Below are positions 12,810 to 25,728 of a stretch of DNA of 64,000 bases, piece after piece. Position numbers and translations under genes: made by a program. This stretch comes from Trichaptum fuscoviolaceum (lineage: Eukaryota; Basidiomycota; Agaricomycetes; Hymenochaetales; Trichaptaceae): NCBI GenBank assembly GCA_910574455.1, contig CAJSYZ010000002.1:2505671-2569670 (forward strand). Direction: 5' to 3'. The notes below the pieces were generated by a model that saw nothing but the letters and a program-made list of their open reading frames with translations, had not been told where the DNA came from and did not search any database. Numbering within the stretch: the stretch's first letter is position 1; each line of letters starts with the position of its first letter.

Positions 12810-14715
12810 ATGTCCAGTTTCCTTTCCTCGCTGGCAAGCAAAGCGCAGTCTGCCTACGAGCAGTCTCCGATTGCTGGCCAAGTTGCCGATCTGCAATCGA
12901 AGTTACAGCAGAAAACCGGCAGCGCAGACCACAAAGAACACCCAACAGCGAACGAGGCGGCTGCTCAGGGAGGGTATGCTGGGAAGTCGCGTACACTGGG
13001 CAACTTGACCCATCAGTTCCGTACTTTCCAGATGCAACTTGCGTGAGTGCTCGTTTGCGCATTTGCCATGTGCATTTATCCAGGTGTTCATCGATCGATT
13101 GTACAGATCTGTTGGTCCGGTTCAGAGGATCATAACCACGGGCAAGAGCGTCGTGCTCGACTATGACAGTATCTCGCGTGACTCTAAGGCTTTCAGCAAG
13201 GAGCTTTACACGTGGGGTCAAGGTGAAGACGAAGATCTCAAAGACGGTATGTATGGAGCATTACATCACACGAAGGAACAAAATCTAATCATTGTGTCGC
13301 TATCTTGGAATCTGCAGTGACCGATAGGCTTGCTTATATCAACTTTGTGCATGGCTCTCTATCTGAAACTTTGTCCAAACGCTTGGACGAGTCACGCAAC
13401 CAACTGAAGGCTCTTCGTGATGCTGAGAAGGCGCTTGAACCTAAACGCAATATTCGTGCTGGTATCCAGACTCAGATTGCTAGGATCGAACACGAGCAAG
13501 CTAGAGGCGCAGAAAAACGCCTCGCAGAGCTCAAACAGCAGCTGCAGAGGGCTGAAGTTGAAGACGATGCTGCCGAGAAGCAGCTCGAAATCCTGAAGAG
13601 GAAAGCTATCGCCCAGTCGGAGAAGGTCAAGTGGGAAGCCCTGCGAGAGGTGTGTTTATTTAGGCCGCTTTGCATGATTCTGTCGTGACTGAACTTATCT
13701 GTTTCAGTATGGAGAGAAACTCGTGCTTCTCGCTGAGGCATCAAGCTCGATCGTTTCCGTATTACCTCCTGTTCCGCCTTCGACTGCTGCCGCATACAAC
13801 GGTACACAAACCACTGCACAGACACGCGCAGCGCTTCAGCATGCACTTGATAACTATAAGCCGGGTAGCCTCAGTCATTCCTTCCAGCCGTCTGCAGCAG
13901 ACCTTAATAGATCGGACTCGCGCAGTTTCGGTGTCACGCACGCGACGGAATTGTCAGATATCGCTGCCGCACAGGCTGTCGCTCCGCACTCGGACAAAGC
14001 TACATCGCCCGCTGTTCCCCCGGTATCAGTACATACTGATACGGGGGTCACTGCAGCGCCGCTTGCTGCTACTGCCTCTCAGTCTCCTCCATCGGCGACT
14101 GCGCCAGTCCAGGCCCCTACTCCAGTGAATCCGGCTTCCCTTAACAACACGCCGACGCAAATCCCGCCTGCTAGCCCGGCGACGTCACCTACTGTACATT
14201 CGAATGTGCTTCATGTCAATCCTCAGGACGCACAAAACGTGTCCGCCCCTTTGCCTAGCGCAGAGCCAACCATTGCAGAGACTGGAGTACCAGTCTCTGC
14301 CGGTGCAGACGGGCCTGGACCCTCCAGTGGCTCGATCCACGACTTGAAATCGAAGCAAACCCCGCCTGCTGCTGCGCCTCCTATCTCTGCATATGGCGCC
14401 GGAACCGGCCAAGCCCCAGCTAAGTTCGAAAGTGCTGAGGACGAAAAGAAGCGGCTTCAGCGTGAGGAGCGTGAGCGTTTGCTCAGTGCTCATGCCCCAC
14501 CGACTGGTGTACCGAGCGCATCTTCCACAGTCGCTCCTGCGCAGAAGTTCGAGACTGCCGAAGAGGAGAAAAAACGTCTTGAGAGGGAGGAGAGGGAGAG
14601 GCTTTTGAAAGAGGGCGGCCATGGTACTGGTGATGGTTCGTCTGGCCAAGGCGGCGCTGGTGGTGCTGGTGCTCCCGGATCAGAGCCTAACCCTCCGCCT
14701 TATCAAGACTTCTAG
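12810..14715 (+). CDS. PIL1: Eisosome core protein Pil1/Lsp1 (BAR domain)
   Basis: A curved BAR-domain protein that lines furrow-shaped plasma-membrane domains (eisosomes). Four exons (12810-13042, 13107-13246, 13318-13649, 13708-14715) give 570 residues; yeast Pil1 is about 340. The BAR part covers roughly residues 45-290: RTLGNLTHQFRTFQMQLA, QRIITTGKSVVLDYD, ELYTWGQGEDEDLKDVTDRLAYI, then a long coiled coil rich in Glu, Lys and Ala, ending YGEKLVLLAEASSSIVSVLPP. The C-terminal 260 residues are Pro/Ala/Ser-rich. They contain two related charged segments (SAEDEKKRLQREERERLL and TAEEEKKRLEREERERLL), an internal duplication, and end with Pro-Pro-Tyr-Gln-Asp-Phe. The start matches family starts (MSSFLSSLASKAQSA). 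Confidence 0.93.
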
Positions 14716-15209
14716 GCCAGCATATTTTTTATATCTCGAATTGTAGTGTTTGAGGTGAATTGAACTATATTTCTTGGTTATGAGTCATGTACAGTACTAT
14801 ATTAGCCTGACCTGTATACCCAAATGTATGATGAGTCCGAGGCCTTCGAAAATGATTCAAGTATGTTTCTTGCACCGATCCCTTGGATTTGTAAATTGAG
14901 AATTGAAGATGTATGGAAGAAAGATTGGAAGAAGTGAAGAAGATTGTACAGTACTAAATGCGACGCCCGATTTGGAATATCTGATAAGATTGAGTCACTG
15001 ATTCTTGAAGTTTCGCCGGGCTCGGCCGAGCGGGGAGCGGTGACGAATTGAACGGCTCCAAAAGTTTCCGGTCTGAAGTCGGGCACCCAGTTCTCTCACC
15101 CATCCTCACTTCGACGCCCACCTCCCCACGTCGAGCTCGCAGCTCACGCAGAAGCGTGCCACCCTGATAATCACCCTATAATAACAGGACTCTGCCTACC
15201 TCTACCTGC
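14716..15209. other. PIL1-carrier intergenic region
   Basis: 494 bp between two rightward genes. Nothing gene-like; the first half is AT-rich like a 3' untranslated region, the second half should be the carrier promoter. Confidence 0.45.
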
Positions 15210-16410
15210 ATGGAGCCTTTCCATGCGAAGCTCGTGGCAGCCGGCACTGGGGCAACGGTGACGGCGCTGACTAGTAAGTTGTCTATACTGTTCGTCCAGT
15301 GATACTTCTTCGCTGATAGTAAACATGACCCTCAGTGACGCCTTTTGACGTCGTTAAAACAAGACTACAGACGCAGAGGCCAGTGCAGCAAATACCACTC
15401 TTTACCAAGACGCCAGGCCCGCAGGCATGTTGCCAACCGAACCTTGTTGGCTGCGTTCGCAATATGTCCTCATACGCGCGTCCATTGCCACAGGAAATAG
15501 TCTGTATCTGGGATCATGGAATGCTACGGACCGAACGAGTGAATGGATTTTGGGATGCCGTGCGACATGTGTTTAGAGCGGAGGGTGTTCGAGGGCTATG
15601 GAAGGGGGCGGGAACTTCTCTGTGAGTTCTATGTCATCTTGCAATACAACCTCGGCTCTGACTTGAGCGCTCAGATTGATCGGTGTGCCTTCAGCAACAT
15701 CTTATATGCTCACTTATGATCACTTCTTGAGAGTGGTGCTACCACCTATTTCCCCATGGCCTTCCCTCACGCCTCTGTTCTCCGGTATTCTTGCCCGTTC
15801 ATTGATTACCTCTCTCACATCTCCCCTGGAACTCGTCAGAACGAATCTCCAGTCCACCCCTGTTTCTCCCGACAATCCCCACACTCTCCGCTCCGTATTG
15901 ACTTCAATTCGAGACGTTACACGATCGCAAGGCCTGCGTTCCTTATGGCGTGGACTTGGACCTTCACTATGGCGCGATGTGCCCTTTAGCGGGATATATT
16001 GGGCAAGCTACGAGTCGCTGAAAGGATATCTGGAAAAAAGAGGTCGTTCTGGACCAACTGAAGCATTTATCAGCGGTGCTGTCAGCGGAACCGCTGCTGC
16101 TCTTATCACCTCCCCATTTGACACGCTCAAGACAAGGAGACAGTCTCTTGTTATGGCTACAATGACCGGTGGTTCGCAGCGATCGACATCGTTAGTGACG
16201 GTGTTAAGAGAGGTCGTTAGAAACGAAGGTGCATCAGCCCTTTTCGCAGGGCTTACACCCCGTATAGCCAAAATAGCTCCCGCTTGCGGTATTATGATTG
16301 CATGTTTTGAGGTATTGACTTTACTACTGAACCCAGTGATGTCCTTACTGACCAACTTTCATCGTTCACAGGGTGTTGGGAAGACATTAATGAAGCCTGG
16401 TACCATATGA
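15210..16410 (+). CDS. MTM1: Mitochondrial carrier, MTM1/SLC25A39-40 type
   Basis: An inner-membrane carrier with three tandem repeats. Four exons (15210-15273, 15336-15621, 15675-16311, 16372-16410) give 341 residues. The three signature motifs are MTPFDVVKTRLQTQ, TSPLELVRTNLQS and TSPFDTLKTRRQS, each P-x-[DE]-x-x-[KR]-x-[KR]. Repeat 1 has the long insert after the signature (PGPQACCQPN through ERVNGFWDAVRHVFRAEG) characteristic of the SLC25A39/40/Mtm1 group, whose animal members import glutathione and whose yeast member supports manganese superoxide dismutase and iron-sulfur/haem metabolism. FAGLTPRIAKIAPACGIMI closes repeat 3. Assignment to the carrier family is certain; to the subgroup, likely. 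Confidence 0.88.
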
Positions 16411-16757
16411 TCATCTTCGGGGTTCTGTTTTTTTTTTTCATTGCATTCTTTCACGACCGATACATTGGATACATACATTCATTTCCGCATTAATGTTATT
16501 AGGATTTGTTAGCCAAAGTAGACACCATATACTCACTTATGACAATAATGACGCACCTTTCTTTTTGTTGGCACTGCCAGAGGATGACTAGAAACGCAGT
16601 ACGAATAAACCGACCCTAAAGTCGGGAGGGATCGCGGCGAGGCCACTGCACTCGACGACCTCGTGCATTTTTGTCGACAAACAGACTGCTACTCAATACC
16701 AACTATCTCTCCCGTGCATACTACTCGCCGTGCCATCTCTTGCAAAATTAAATCACA
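16411..16757. other. Carrier-GYF gene intergenic region
   Basis: 347 bp, with a T-run just after the carrier stop and no open frame of note. It should contain the promoter of the GYF-domain gene. Confidence 0.45.
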
Positions 16758-19700
16758 ATGTCTACCACTACCATGCATTTTGGTCCGGAGTGGATGAGGG
16801 CGAAGCAGCCTCATGCTGCAGCCCGGCCTCACGCTATACCTTCACCCCCACCCGCAAGCACTGCACAAATTGCGAACTCCGGAGGTTCACCAGCACCACA
16901 AGGAGCCTCTTCGTACTCAGCGCTATTGACCCCCTCCGTTCCACCTGTGCAGACTGAAAGGGACTTGGCACATCCTTTCAAGTACTCTCGGGACGAAATT
17001 CTTCAAGTCTGGAAGGATGGTGGAGGACGCGGTCCACTCCCTATTGAAGTTGAAATGTGGGAAGGAATCGTGCGGGAGATGGCTGGCGAACCTGCATGTC
17101 TTCGCGAACTCACTGAGGCGGAGAAGAAGGTGAAGGCGTGAAAACATTTTTCGCAGTCACTTTCTGACCTTATGCCTATTGTCCACCACAGCTATTTGCC
17201 ACCGGCCTCAACTCAGAACTTCGTCGTCGCCAATCCATAGACTTCATCGGCCAGGCTGAACGAGGAAAACTTCTTCATGCGAATTCGAGTCACGGTGGGG
17301 CACTCCGAGAAGGGCTCGGTATAATGGGGAGGCGAAGGCGCGGTGACAGCACAGGTGCTGGTATGAATTTTGTCAGGATATTGTTTAGATTAGGAGAGTG
17401 CTCAAGTTCTTGCATTAGACCAACCACCTTTGTCCTTACCGCGGAAAACGTCCTGGTCAAACGCCGGCAGTCTTGTTTCTCCGAGCCTGCCATCACCCCG
17501 AACACGCGTTGGGAACAATTCTGCAGCTAGTAATTTCGACGGCGTTCTGAACGGAAATGAAAACCCGTGGACTTCTGGAAAGAGTAGGGTTCTTCCCGGT
17601 CAAACATTTGCTGCGAGGACAAAAAACGGGGATACCTCGAAAGACGCTTCGGGACTGGAGATAAAAGAGGAGGAGGAGACATCCGATGCCAATGGAGAAA
17701 ATGGCAATTTGCAACCTCCTGAACCCGAAATCTCACAACTTTCCACCAATCTGGCTAATCTCAACGGTCTTAATGGCGATGTGGAGAAGTTATCAATTAC
17801 TACAAATCACAACGAACCGCAGAATCATCCACCTTCTCTTGTTGGTCCTGGACCTAATGGCGTGCATTGGGACGAGGCACTATTCGCAGCTTTGCAATGG
17901 TCTTATGTCGATCCTTCAGGCAATATACAAGGTATACACTTTGTTGATTGCAAATGAATTGTATTGACCATGTTCAGGTCCATTCTCTGGGGAGGCCATG
18001 CAATCTTGGCACGACCAACACTACTTCACGGACGACTTAATGATGAAAAGGACGACGATTGACACGGAATTCATTCCTGTAGCTGAAATAAAGCGACGCG
18101 CTCAAGGAGAGCGTATCTTCCTTTGTCCTCTGGGCGATCCGGCCCCGCCGCCGGGTCTCCTTCGTCAGGTACCGCCACCGGGTCTAAATGCTTTCGTGAA
18201 TCGAAATGTCATAGATTCACCTAGTCAACCATCTCCTCAGGGTGCTATTAGAAGTTCGACTCTGGATTCGTATCTGACTGGTGTGCAGTCGGCGTCTCCA
18301 GTATCTTCGTTCGGGGGTGGGCTCGCTCGGCCATCAATCTCACCGGATCCAATGGCTGTTGGAAGTAGGCTTGCCAATGCTCGGTTCGCTGCTGATCTTC
18401 CACTTAGTGGACGAGTAAGCGCAGGCAGTTATTCGTCCGCAGGAAGTCCTGCCGTGCCTCAGGCGATCCGTAGCGTCTTCAATGATGTCCGTCAACCTAC
18501 ACGACAATCATCATTTGAATCGCCTCAGTATGGCAATAATGTTCTAGCTAATGTACCTTGGCAAACCCCTCACATGAACGGTTCGGGATGGAATGGTGTG
18601 TCAGACAACGGTCCGCAAGTGGATCCTTTCAGCCTCGCAATGGGCAATGTTACACCAGGTAATGGACACTCGCCTTTCTTACGTGAGCCGCAATACAACG
18701 CACCGATGGGTACTCAGGGCAATGGTGTCTTTCCAGTATCTCCTGAACATGCGAGAGGTCTTTATGAGCATCATTCTCCTGCGGATATCATAGCCAGACT
18801 ACAGACACGGGAGGATGTTGGTTAGTTCCTCTTTGTACTGCATCGTTATCTTCCATTGATTTTCCTGGTAGGGTTCGCGCAAGGTAGTTCACCATCTCGC
18901 TTTGCTGGTGCACCGCAACAACTTTCAATTTCACCATTAACGACAGGCCTAATTCGGGAGTATGATCAGGCTAACAGCCCGGTAGTTGCTTCGCCAGGTC
19001 GCATGCAGCCTCAAGGTAGAAATGCACTTTCGCCTTGGGCTGTAGCAGAACATCAAAGGCCCCGTCCGTTCGAAGCGGACCATCCTACTGCCTCGAATAC
19101 ATATGTTGCAACGCCTTCTTCTACAGCACAGCCTGCATGGTCAAGGCCTGCAGCTGAGACTCAGGTACAGGCTTCACATATACCCTGGATTGCTGATCAA
19201 CAATCGAACTCGAACGAAGCCTGGCCTCAACTTACGGATGAACCCCAAGGCCTTGGCGTATCTAATGTACCTCCTCAGAAGGAGACAAAGGGCGGCGTGT
19301 CACCAGAAGAGAAAACGCAGGGACACAAGTCAGAGATAAACGCACCAGATACCTCTACGCCTACTTCTGCTACATCTGCTGCGCCTGTACAGACGCATCA
19401 GACGTCGCCAGTAACTAAGAAGGAAAACGGGGAAACATCTCCAGCACCTGCTCATTCGAAGAAGAAAGGCAATGCTTCAGTTCCTGTGGCCGCCCAAGAA
19501 CCTCCTCAACCTGCACCAACGAGACCGAGTCTAGCTACATCACCCTCACAGAGGTCAGCCTGGGCTACCGATGAAGAGAAAGTAAAACCTGCAGCACCGA
19601 TGGGTCTTCGCGAAATTCAAGAAGCAGAAAAGAAGAGGCAAGAAGCTCGGAAAGCCTCTGAAATTGAGCGTGAACGTGCCGCTCGGGCTGCTGCGGGTGC

Positions 19701-20688
19701 TTCTCCCACTGAGGACGTTCAATACACAGCGTCTTGGGGCTTACCCACATCCCGCGCGGGTGCTCGTGCTGATAACATCGCCACTGCCAAGGATACTGCC
19801 TCGTCCCCATCGACATCCGGTACTCCTGTCTGGACCAATGCGACGAAGCCTGCAGCGAAGACCATGAAAGAAATTTTGGAGGAAGAGGAGCGCCGCAAGC
19901 TTCAAGCTGCAAAGGAGAAGGAGACGATTGCGTCCGCTGCGAAGCGTGCCGCCCAGGGTGGTCCACCAAAAGTTAGTGCAAAGCTTCTTTCCGATTGTTT
20001 GTTATCCATCTCTGACATTCTGGCTCAGGGTATTGTTGCGTCGGTACCGCTCACTGGCGGCGCCTGGACTACAGTCGGTGCTAGCGGCAAAACAAACGTC
20101 ATAGCAGCAGCGGTGGCAGCGCCACGGGTTGGGTCATCAACTCAGACGCCTTCTGTCAGTGCCCCGGCGGCATCTGTTCCGCGCCCAGCACCAGTACCTG
20201 TTCGACAAGTCGCTACACCACCAGTTGCGAAGGCTCCTTCGTCAACTCCGAAGATCGAAGATGCAGGCACGCCCTCTCCAGAATTCCTGAAATGGATGAG
20301 AGACTCGCTAAAAGGACTCAACAGCACTGTGCAATGTGAGTAATGAGTGATGTGGTACAATATGATTTTGTTGACGATTTTCACAGTTGAGGAGATCGCG
20401 CAGATGCTTCTGTCTTTCCCTCTCGACCCCGATAAGGCCACTGTCGAGCTCATCTCAGAAACCGTTTATGGCGCCAGCACCACGCTCGACGGCCGTCGAT
20501 TCGCGACAGAGTTTATTGCCAAGCGCAAAGTGGACGCTGCCACCCGCCGCGGAGCCCCCGGCGTGTCTGATGCAAATGGCAGACCAGCCTCGCTAGCTGA
20601 CGTAGTCAAAGCACAGCCAAAGCCTGCGCAAAATGAATTTGGTGGATATAAGGTCGTGAAGAAGAAGAATAAGGGCGGTCGCTCTTAA
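16758..20688 (+). CDS. GYF-domain protein, Smy2/Syh1/GIGYF-like
   Basis: GYF domains bind proline-rich motifs. Fungal Smy2/Syh1 act in mRNA surveillance and ER-Golgi transport; animal GIGYF1/2 repress translation. Six exons (16758-17129, 17192-17354, 17419-17931, 17978-18820, 18872-20335, 20387-20688) give 1218 residues. The N-terminal part has the conserved HPFKYSRDEILQVWKDGG segment. The GYF domain (about residues 335-385) reads WSYVDPSGNIQG, PFSGEAMQSWHDQHYFTDDL, LMMKRTTID; the usual Gly of Gly-Tyr-Phe is His. Much of the rest is disordered and Pro/Ser/Gln-rich, with a charged coiled-coil stretch (REIQEAEKKRQEARKASEIE) and KTMKEILEEEERRK. The C-terminus (FLKWMRDSLKGLN, VQFEEIAQMLLSFP, GGYKVVKKKNKGG) is the conserved Smy2-like end. 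A 57-nt stretch at 19970-20026 looks like an in-frame intron. Confidence 0.85.
19970..20026 (+). other. Possible in-frame 57-nt intron
   Basis: It begins GTTAGT, ends TCTGGCTCAG, and has a CTGAC branch-like site. The length is a multiple of three and has no stop, so both spliced and retained forms keep the frame. If spliced, the protein loses 19 hydrophobic residues inside an otherwise charged, disordered region. Confidence 0.5.
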
Positions 20689-20954
20689 ATGTCAACTTGT
20701 CTTGCATATGGAATAATAGTCTCATTGTATATAATTGCATGTGCAGTAATGGATTTAGTTATATTACCAGTTCCAGAGACGACTTATCCCTTCATAGGTT
20801 TACTGGAGGGCAATCAGTAATGAGAGCTAAAGACATGAAAATCCAGCAAATAGATTATCTTCTATATAAATGTAGAGGAAATCGGTAAAGTTAATAGATA
20901 CACAAATATCCGCTACAAAAAAATACCATGGCTAAAAGCCGATATACAAAATGT

Positions 20955-22631
20955 TTATGATTGACGAGTGGTCTGATAAACCTTCATGCTCGCAACTTCC
21001 CAATCTATCGAAAAGAAGTCATAGTCAGAAGACTCTCAATACATCATACCTAAAAAGATACTCACATGCATCACTGAAGGACGCGCCGCTGTTGCGTACA
21101 AAATCCTCACAAGTCGAAAAGCCAGTACGAGCGGCGCAGCTTTGTTCTTGACCCGTCACACCGGCCGAAGACCATACACCACCGGCCCAGTCGCCACAAA
21201 GAGTGGTGTCGAATATGATGGAATGGTTATAGAAGAACTTCGAGGGCGAACAGGAGGAAGCAGGCCAGCGAGCCATGGGTGTACCCCATGTCGTCGGTTG
21301 AGGTGCCTCAGCGAGAAGGTCGGAAGGGATAGAGCCCCGCGGGAAGAACCAGACACTAATTCCATCATCATCCCAAAGCACTGTACAGCGGCTTGTTAGA
21401 ACCAACGACAATAATAGCATCTCATTCATACATACTGGTATAGACACCACCTCCAATAGAGTTGAAACCAGCGCCATATGTTGTGTTGTCGCTGGAGCGT
21501 ATGCCACAACCAGCATTGCCTGTTTCCAGAGCAGCACAGTTATTGCCCCCTACGATTGTGCCGGAAATTGCTAGGCTAGAACCAGTTGCACCGCTTGGCA
21601 AGTCACAGCCAGAGTTAGTGTGGATGGTTGCTTGGTTGACAGTGTAGTCGTTAACACCCTCAATAATATCAATTTCACCACCCACAGGCCAATTTGGCCC
21701 ATTAGACCAGAAGGCACTAATTACCACTTAGTAAATCAGTATAGTGGAAAAGGTTGACGATGCTCACGGCCATGTTCCACAACCTTGTGGCATGTGGATA
21801 GCATCTACGACCCAGATACCCTCTGCAGTATATCAGACAGATAATTACGATGAGGAATGTCATGCTTACGCGTAAATGTGTTATCGGTCGTAATACGGAC
21901 ACTCTTCCTATTCCCCGTTATCACAGGAGTCGTGTCCACCTTCATGATCGCATTTCCAACGCCATTGATGGTAACTAAACCATCCGATTGCTTACAATAC
22001 CGAGTGAGTGAGTGATAGGCCGAATCATATGAGCAAGTAACTCACTGCATCTGATTGACTGAGATATTGAACGGAGCCTAATGAACACAACTTAGCTGTA
22101 TACGCAACTCAGAGAATATCCGTCGAGGCGTACCGTTTGTCGGGTCGGCTATATCCCAGAATGACCAGCCATCGAAGAAGTTACTCCCTGACTATATGAG
22201 ATTGATGAGTAATTATCTCTGGCAAGAAAAGTACTGCAACCCACGTGTGACTCCACTAACTTGAAGGCTGACGTAGCAGATGGCACCGGCGCCCGAGTAG
22301 CAGTGCCCGTAGTATGACTCGCAGTTCGACTCGCAGTACCGGATGTCGTCGCAGTGGCGGGAGACGTCGAGTTGCCTTTGATAGCAGCAAACGGGTCTGA
22401 CGACGGCCGCACGCAATAAACGCGGTGTGAAGAGCCAGATTCCGTGCCAGAGTCGGACTTGATTCCTTGGAAAACAACGCGAAGGTCCCTCGCGAGGCCG
22501 GCACTCTTGCGCTTCGCAAACTTGTGGAGACGTTCTGTAACCTTCGAGAATGAATGATGAGGCGAAAATGCTTCCGCTAACGATGACGCCTGCGCCAGCA
22601 CGAGTAGTAGAAGCGGCGTCGGGATACGCAT
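20955..22631 (-). CDS. Secreted GH16 glucanase (laminarinase-like)
   Basis: Glycoside hydrolase family 16, probably cutting beta-1,3 or mixed-linkage glucan in cell walls. The protein starts with a signal peptide (MRIPTPLLLLVLAQASSLAEA), then a Lys-rich segment and a Ser/Thr-rich linker likely to be O-mannosylated. The catalytic domain starts at GSNFFDGWSFWDIADPTNG and continues DGLVTINGVGNAIMKVD, WVVDAIHMPQGCGTWP and SAFWSNGPNWPVGGEIDIIE. The signature EIDIIE carries the nucleophile and acid/base glutamates. WDDDGISVWFFPRGSIP and the end YWEVASMKVYQTT, recovered by splicing a last small exon, are typical of fungal GH16 enzymes with the laminarinase fold. Seven or more short introns. Converges with the GYF gene. 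Confidence 0.88.
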
Positions 22632-23297
22632 GTTGTAGTGGGGATAGTAAGCAACTTGTCTGCCACAGTCTATAGGCTGGTAGTCGTAATGATTGTCGTC
22701 AGTTTATAAGATAAACAAGGTTGCAGTCCCCAATGTCAAGAGTGCTGGCACAGCCGTGGTCAGGATGGTGGAGGACGAGAGAAGAGAAAGAGTAACTGCG
22801 GAATGGAAGTATAAAGCAAAGGAAGGAGAGCGGAGGCCATGTCGCCGGCACGCCTTTTTCTTGGTCTGCCTCGAGGCTCTCCATCTTGAAATTTGTTTGT
22901 ACAGTTACAGCCAGAGTAAGATTGCGCGCTAAAGATAACCTTTTATGAACGTCCCTTTAGGCCACTGTGGCGGTGCAGATCTGCCAAATTGCCAATATTT
23001 AAAGCTTTCATTGAGCAGGCATAACTGTGTATGTACTTCGTTTCGAACACATCACCAGAACATACTGACATATCCTAGAGCAGAGCGCAGACCAAAGGAG
23101 TCAGCGGTATCTGAGGCATATATTTACTTACTTCGTGATAGAAAAGACAACAAAGAGAACGCAAAGAGAACAAAGAGAATACGTCCATAATTATGGAAAA
23201 AGACATCGACAATGAAAACGAATGACTGAGATCGCTGGAGGGGTGAATGAATGAACGGCGTTAAATAAAGAATACCATCTAAATAAAGAATATCCTA
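22632..23297. other. GH16 promoter and VAC8 3' region
   Basis: 666 bp between two leftward genes. No gene recognised; AT-rich segments near 23200-23297 fit the VAC8 3' end, and the GH16 promoter should lie next to 22632. Confidence 0.45.
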
Positions 23298-25728
23298 TCA
23301 TCGGGTGTCATGTCCGCTGAATGCTGCGCGTACACTTCGACGAAGCTCGTCATCCGACTTCTCCGGCAAATCGGCCTTTGCCACGGACGTGCTCGAAGGA
23401 GCTTGTGGCAAAATCGGCATTGCCTCCGTCTCCATTGCTTCCAAAATCTTCCGTGCCAGCACCTGAATCTCGCTCGAACCGTCGCCTGTGTCCGTTTCTT
23501 GATAAGATTGTGACTGGGACCGGTGCGAACGAGGTGTGCCAATTGAAGATGAAGGCGAAGCAGAGCGAGACTCGGCTAGATCCCGAATGTGAGGAAGAAG
23601 TTTGTCGGAATTACGGATATTCGAAATGAGCTGCGGGTCTGGAAATATCATAAATGAATACTGTCATTCACTCCGCGAGTAGTACGAAAGTCGACGAACC
23701 TTCTGACTCCAACAACTGGACGATTGTCCATACAGCGATATGCTGGAATGTTGCATCTGGGCTCGTGAGGAACCTGTATAAGTATCCGTGCATACCATCG
23801 TCCGGCTTGTCCCAGACTTCGTTGAATGCTGAGTAGTCATCCTTATCACCCCGACCGTCTGGAAGGTGCTCCAGGTTAGATCAAAATTCGGTTTCAAAGT
23901 CAAAAAAAGGCTTACCTTTAGAAGACAAGTTGCCTAGCGCAGCTGCGCTATTGCCTTGCACTTCGATGCTCGAAGATTTGGTCAACGGAATCAGGACTTT
24001 ACAAATCCCCATATCAAGAAGTTCAGATTTGAGTTCATCTTCGACTACAATCAGCACTAGCTTTGACGTCAGAAAGAAGTGGACTAACCACTCAAAGCCA
24101 ATACAGCGACACAGGCAGTCATTTCGCTCTGCACGTTGGTCGGTGCGTCCATTACAAGCTCTTTAATCTGTACAACGGCTCCAGCCTTCATAATCTTCGC
24201 CTTGTTCTTTTCAGAGCTAGCTGCAAGATTTCGTAAAGTCGAAATCGCGTGGCATTGAACCTCTTCGTTATCCTTGAAGCCCAATAGATTGATGAGTGGT
24301 TCGAGGAAACCCGCCTCGATTATGGGTGACTCGTTCAAAGGGTGTATCGACACATTGCGGACACATGCTGCGGAAGAAAGGATGAGGGGAAGGTAGGCAG
24401 ATTGGAGCAGCCGTAGTAAAGGTGGAAGACCATCAGCCTTCACAATTTCAAGCTGGTATTTCTCTAAAGAATTGAATGTATATTAGATTTTCTCGTGCAA
24501 ACCTGCCTACGACCAGAACGTACCATCACTTGCAAGATTTCGCAGAGCAAGGGCAGCCTGACATTGGACCTTCAGACTGGGGCTATCCATGAGCGCGACC
24601 AGGCTCGAAACAAGTTTCGGCTCACTCTGAGCCAACTTCTTCCGGTTATTACCTTGTAGTAAGGCATCAGCATCAAATAGCAAGCATACAGCCGAGAGAG
24701 AATCACCATCCACCGCAATGTTACTTAGAGCTGTAGTGCAATAGTATTGCACATCAGTGTCTGGAGAATTGAGAAGGCTGACAAGGACAGGAATTGCCCC
24801 AGCATTGACAAGCTGTTGCCGATTCTCATCTAATCTTTTTGGTGAGCTTAACAAACCTGTTTGAAAAATAATGCATACCTGAATGAGTCATGTTGAGTAA
24901 TGCGCCAGTTGCATTACGCTGTACCCGCATGTCTTTTGACCTGGCGAGCCTCGTTAGCGGAACTAATGCGCCTGACTTGGCAATCTTGGTTTTGTTATCA
25001 TCTGAGAAGAAAAAAGGTGAGGCATGGGTGTGAGAGAAGGCAGGACAACATATGCTAACCATGTGTTGCAAGATTTGTTACACATCCAACTGCATTACAC
25101 TGAACCTCGACGTTCGGACTGAGCATTTGACGAATTAGCGGTTCTAAACCACCAAGCTTCACAATTAGAAGCTTGTTGTCAGCTAGAAGCATTGAAAGTT
25201 AGTCATTAGATGATAATTGTATACATAGAAATACGTACTATTGACCGCTAGATTTCCAAGAGCCGCGCTCGCTGCGCGCTGCACCTCCGTGTCGTGGCTA
25301 CCGAGCAGGAAGAGTATCGGGTCCAGCGTATCGCGCCCGACTGGCCTAACCTCTTTTTCTGTTATTTCAGCAAATGCAAGAGCTGCACTCCTCTGCAGAT
25401 CGACATTGTCCGAGAACGAGAGTGTAGTAAGCGCAGTCAGTGGTGATCCGGTAAAGAAATTGGTGGTGGTTCGGTCTACACAGATTTGAAGGTTAGGTTC
25501 TCTGGTGAGCACTCATAATTGTAAAGCTTCGCTGCTCACTCTCAAGGTATTGTAGCAGATCAGCAACAGCCTCCCGCTCATTCTCCAGCAGCAACGGCTC
25601 ATAAGCATGCGACCTACGCGAACGGACTGAGAGAGGGGCGCCCAACACGTTTAGTCAACTCTCAAGCCGCATCATTAGCGAAAATGTGACTCACAACAAG
25701 ACTCGCAGCAGCTGCTGACGTTGCCCAT
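23298..25728 (-). CDS. VAC8: Vacuolar armadillo-repeat protein Vac8
   Basis: A lipid-anchored scaffold on the vacuole membrane used in inheritance, nucleus-vacuole contact and selective autophagy. The N-terminus [12 protein letters not shown] has Gly2 for myristoylation and several Cys for palmitoylation. About twelve armadillo repeats follow, each on or across short exons: [126 protein letters not shown] and more. The end, [15 protein letters not shown] and [18 protein letters not shown], matches fungal Vac8. A Ser-rich extension of about 80 residues follows and looks disordered. Many exons end at repeat boundaries. Confidence 0.95.
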
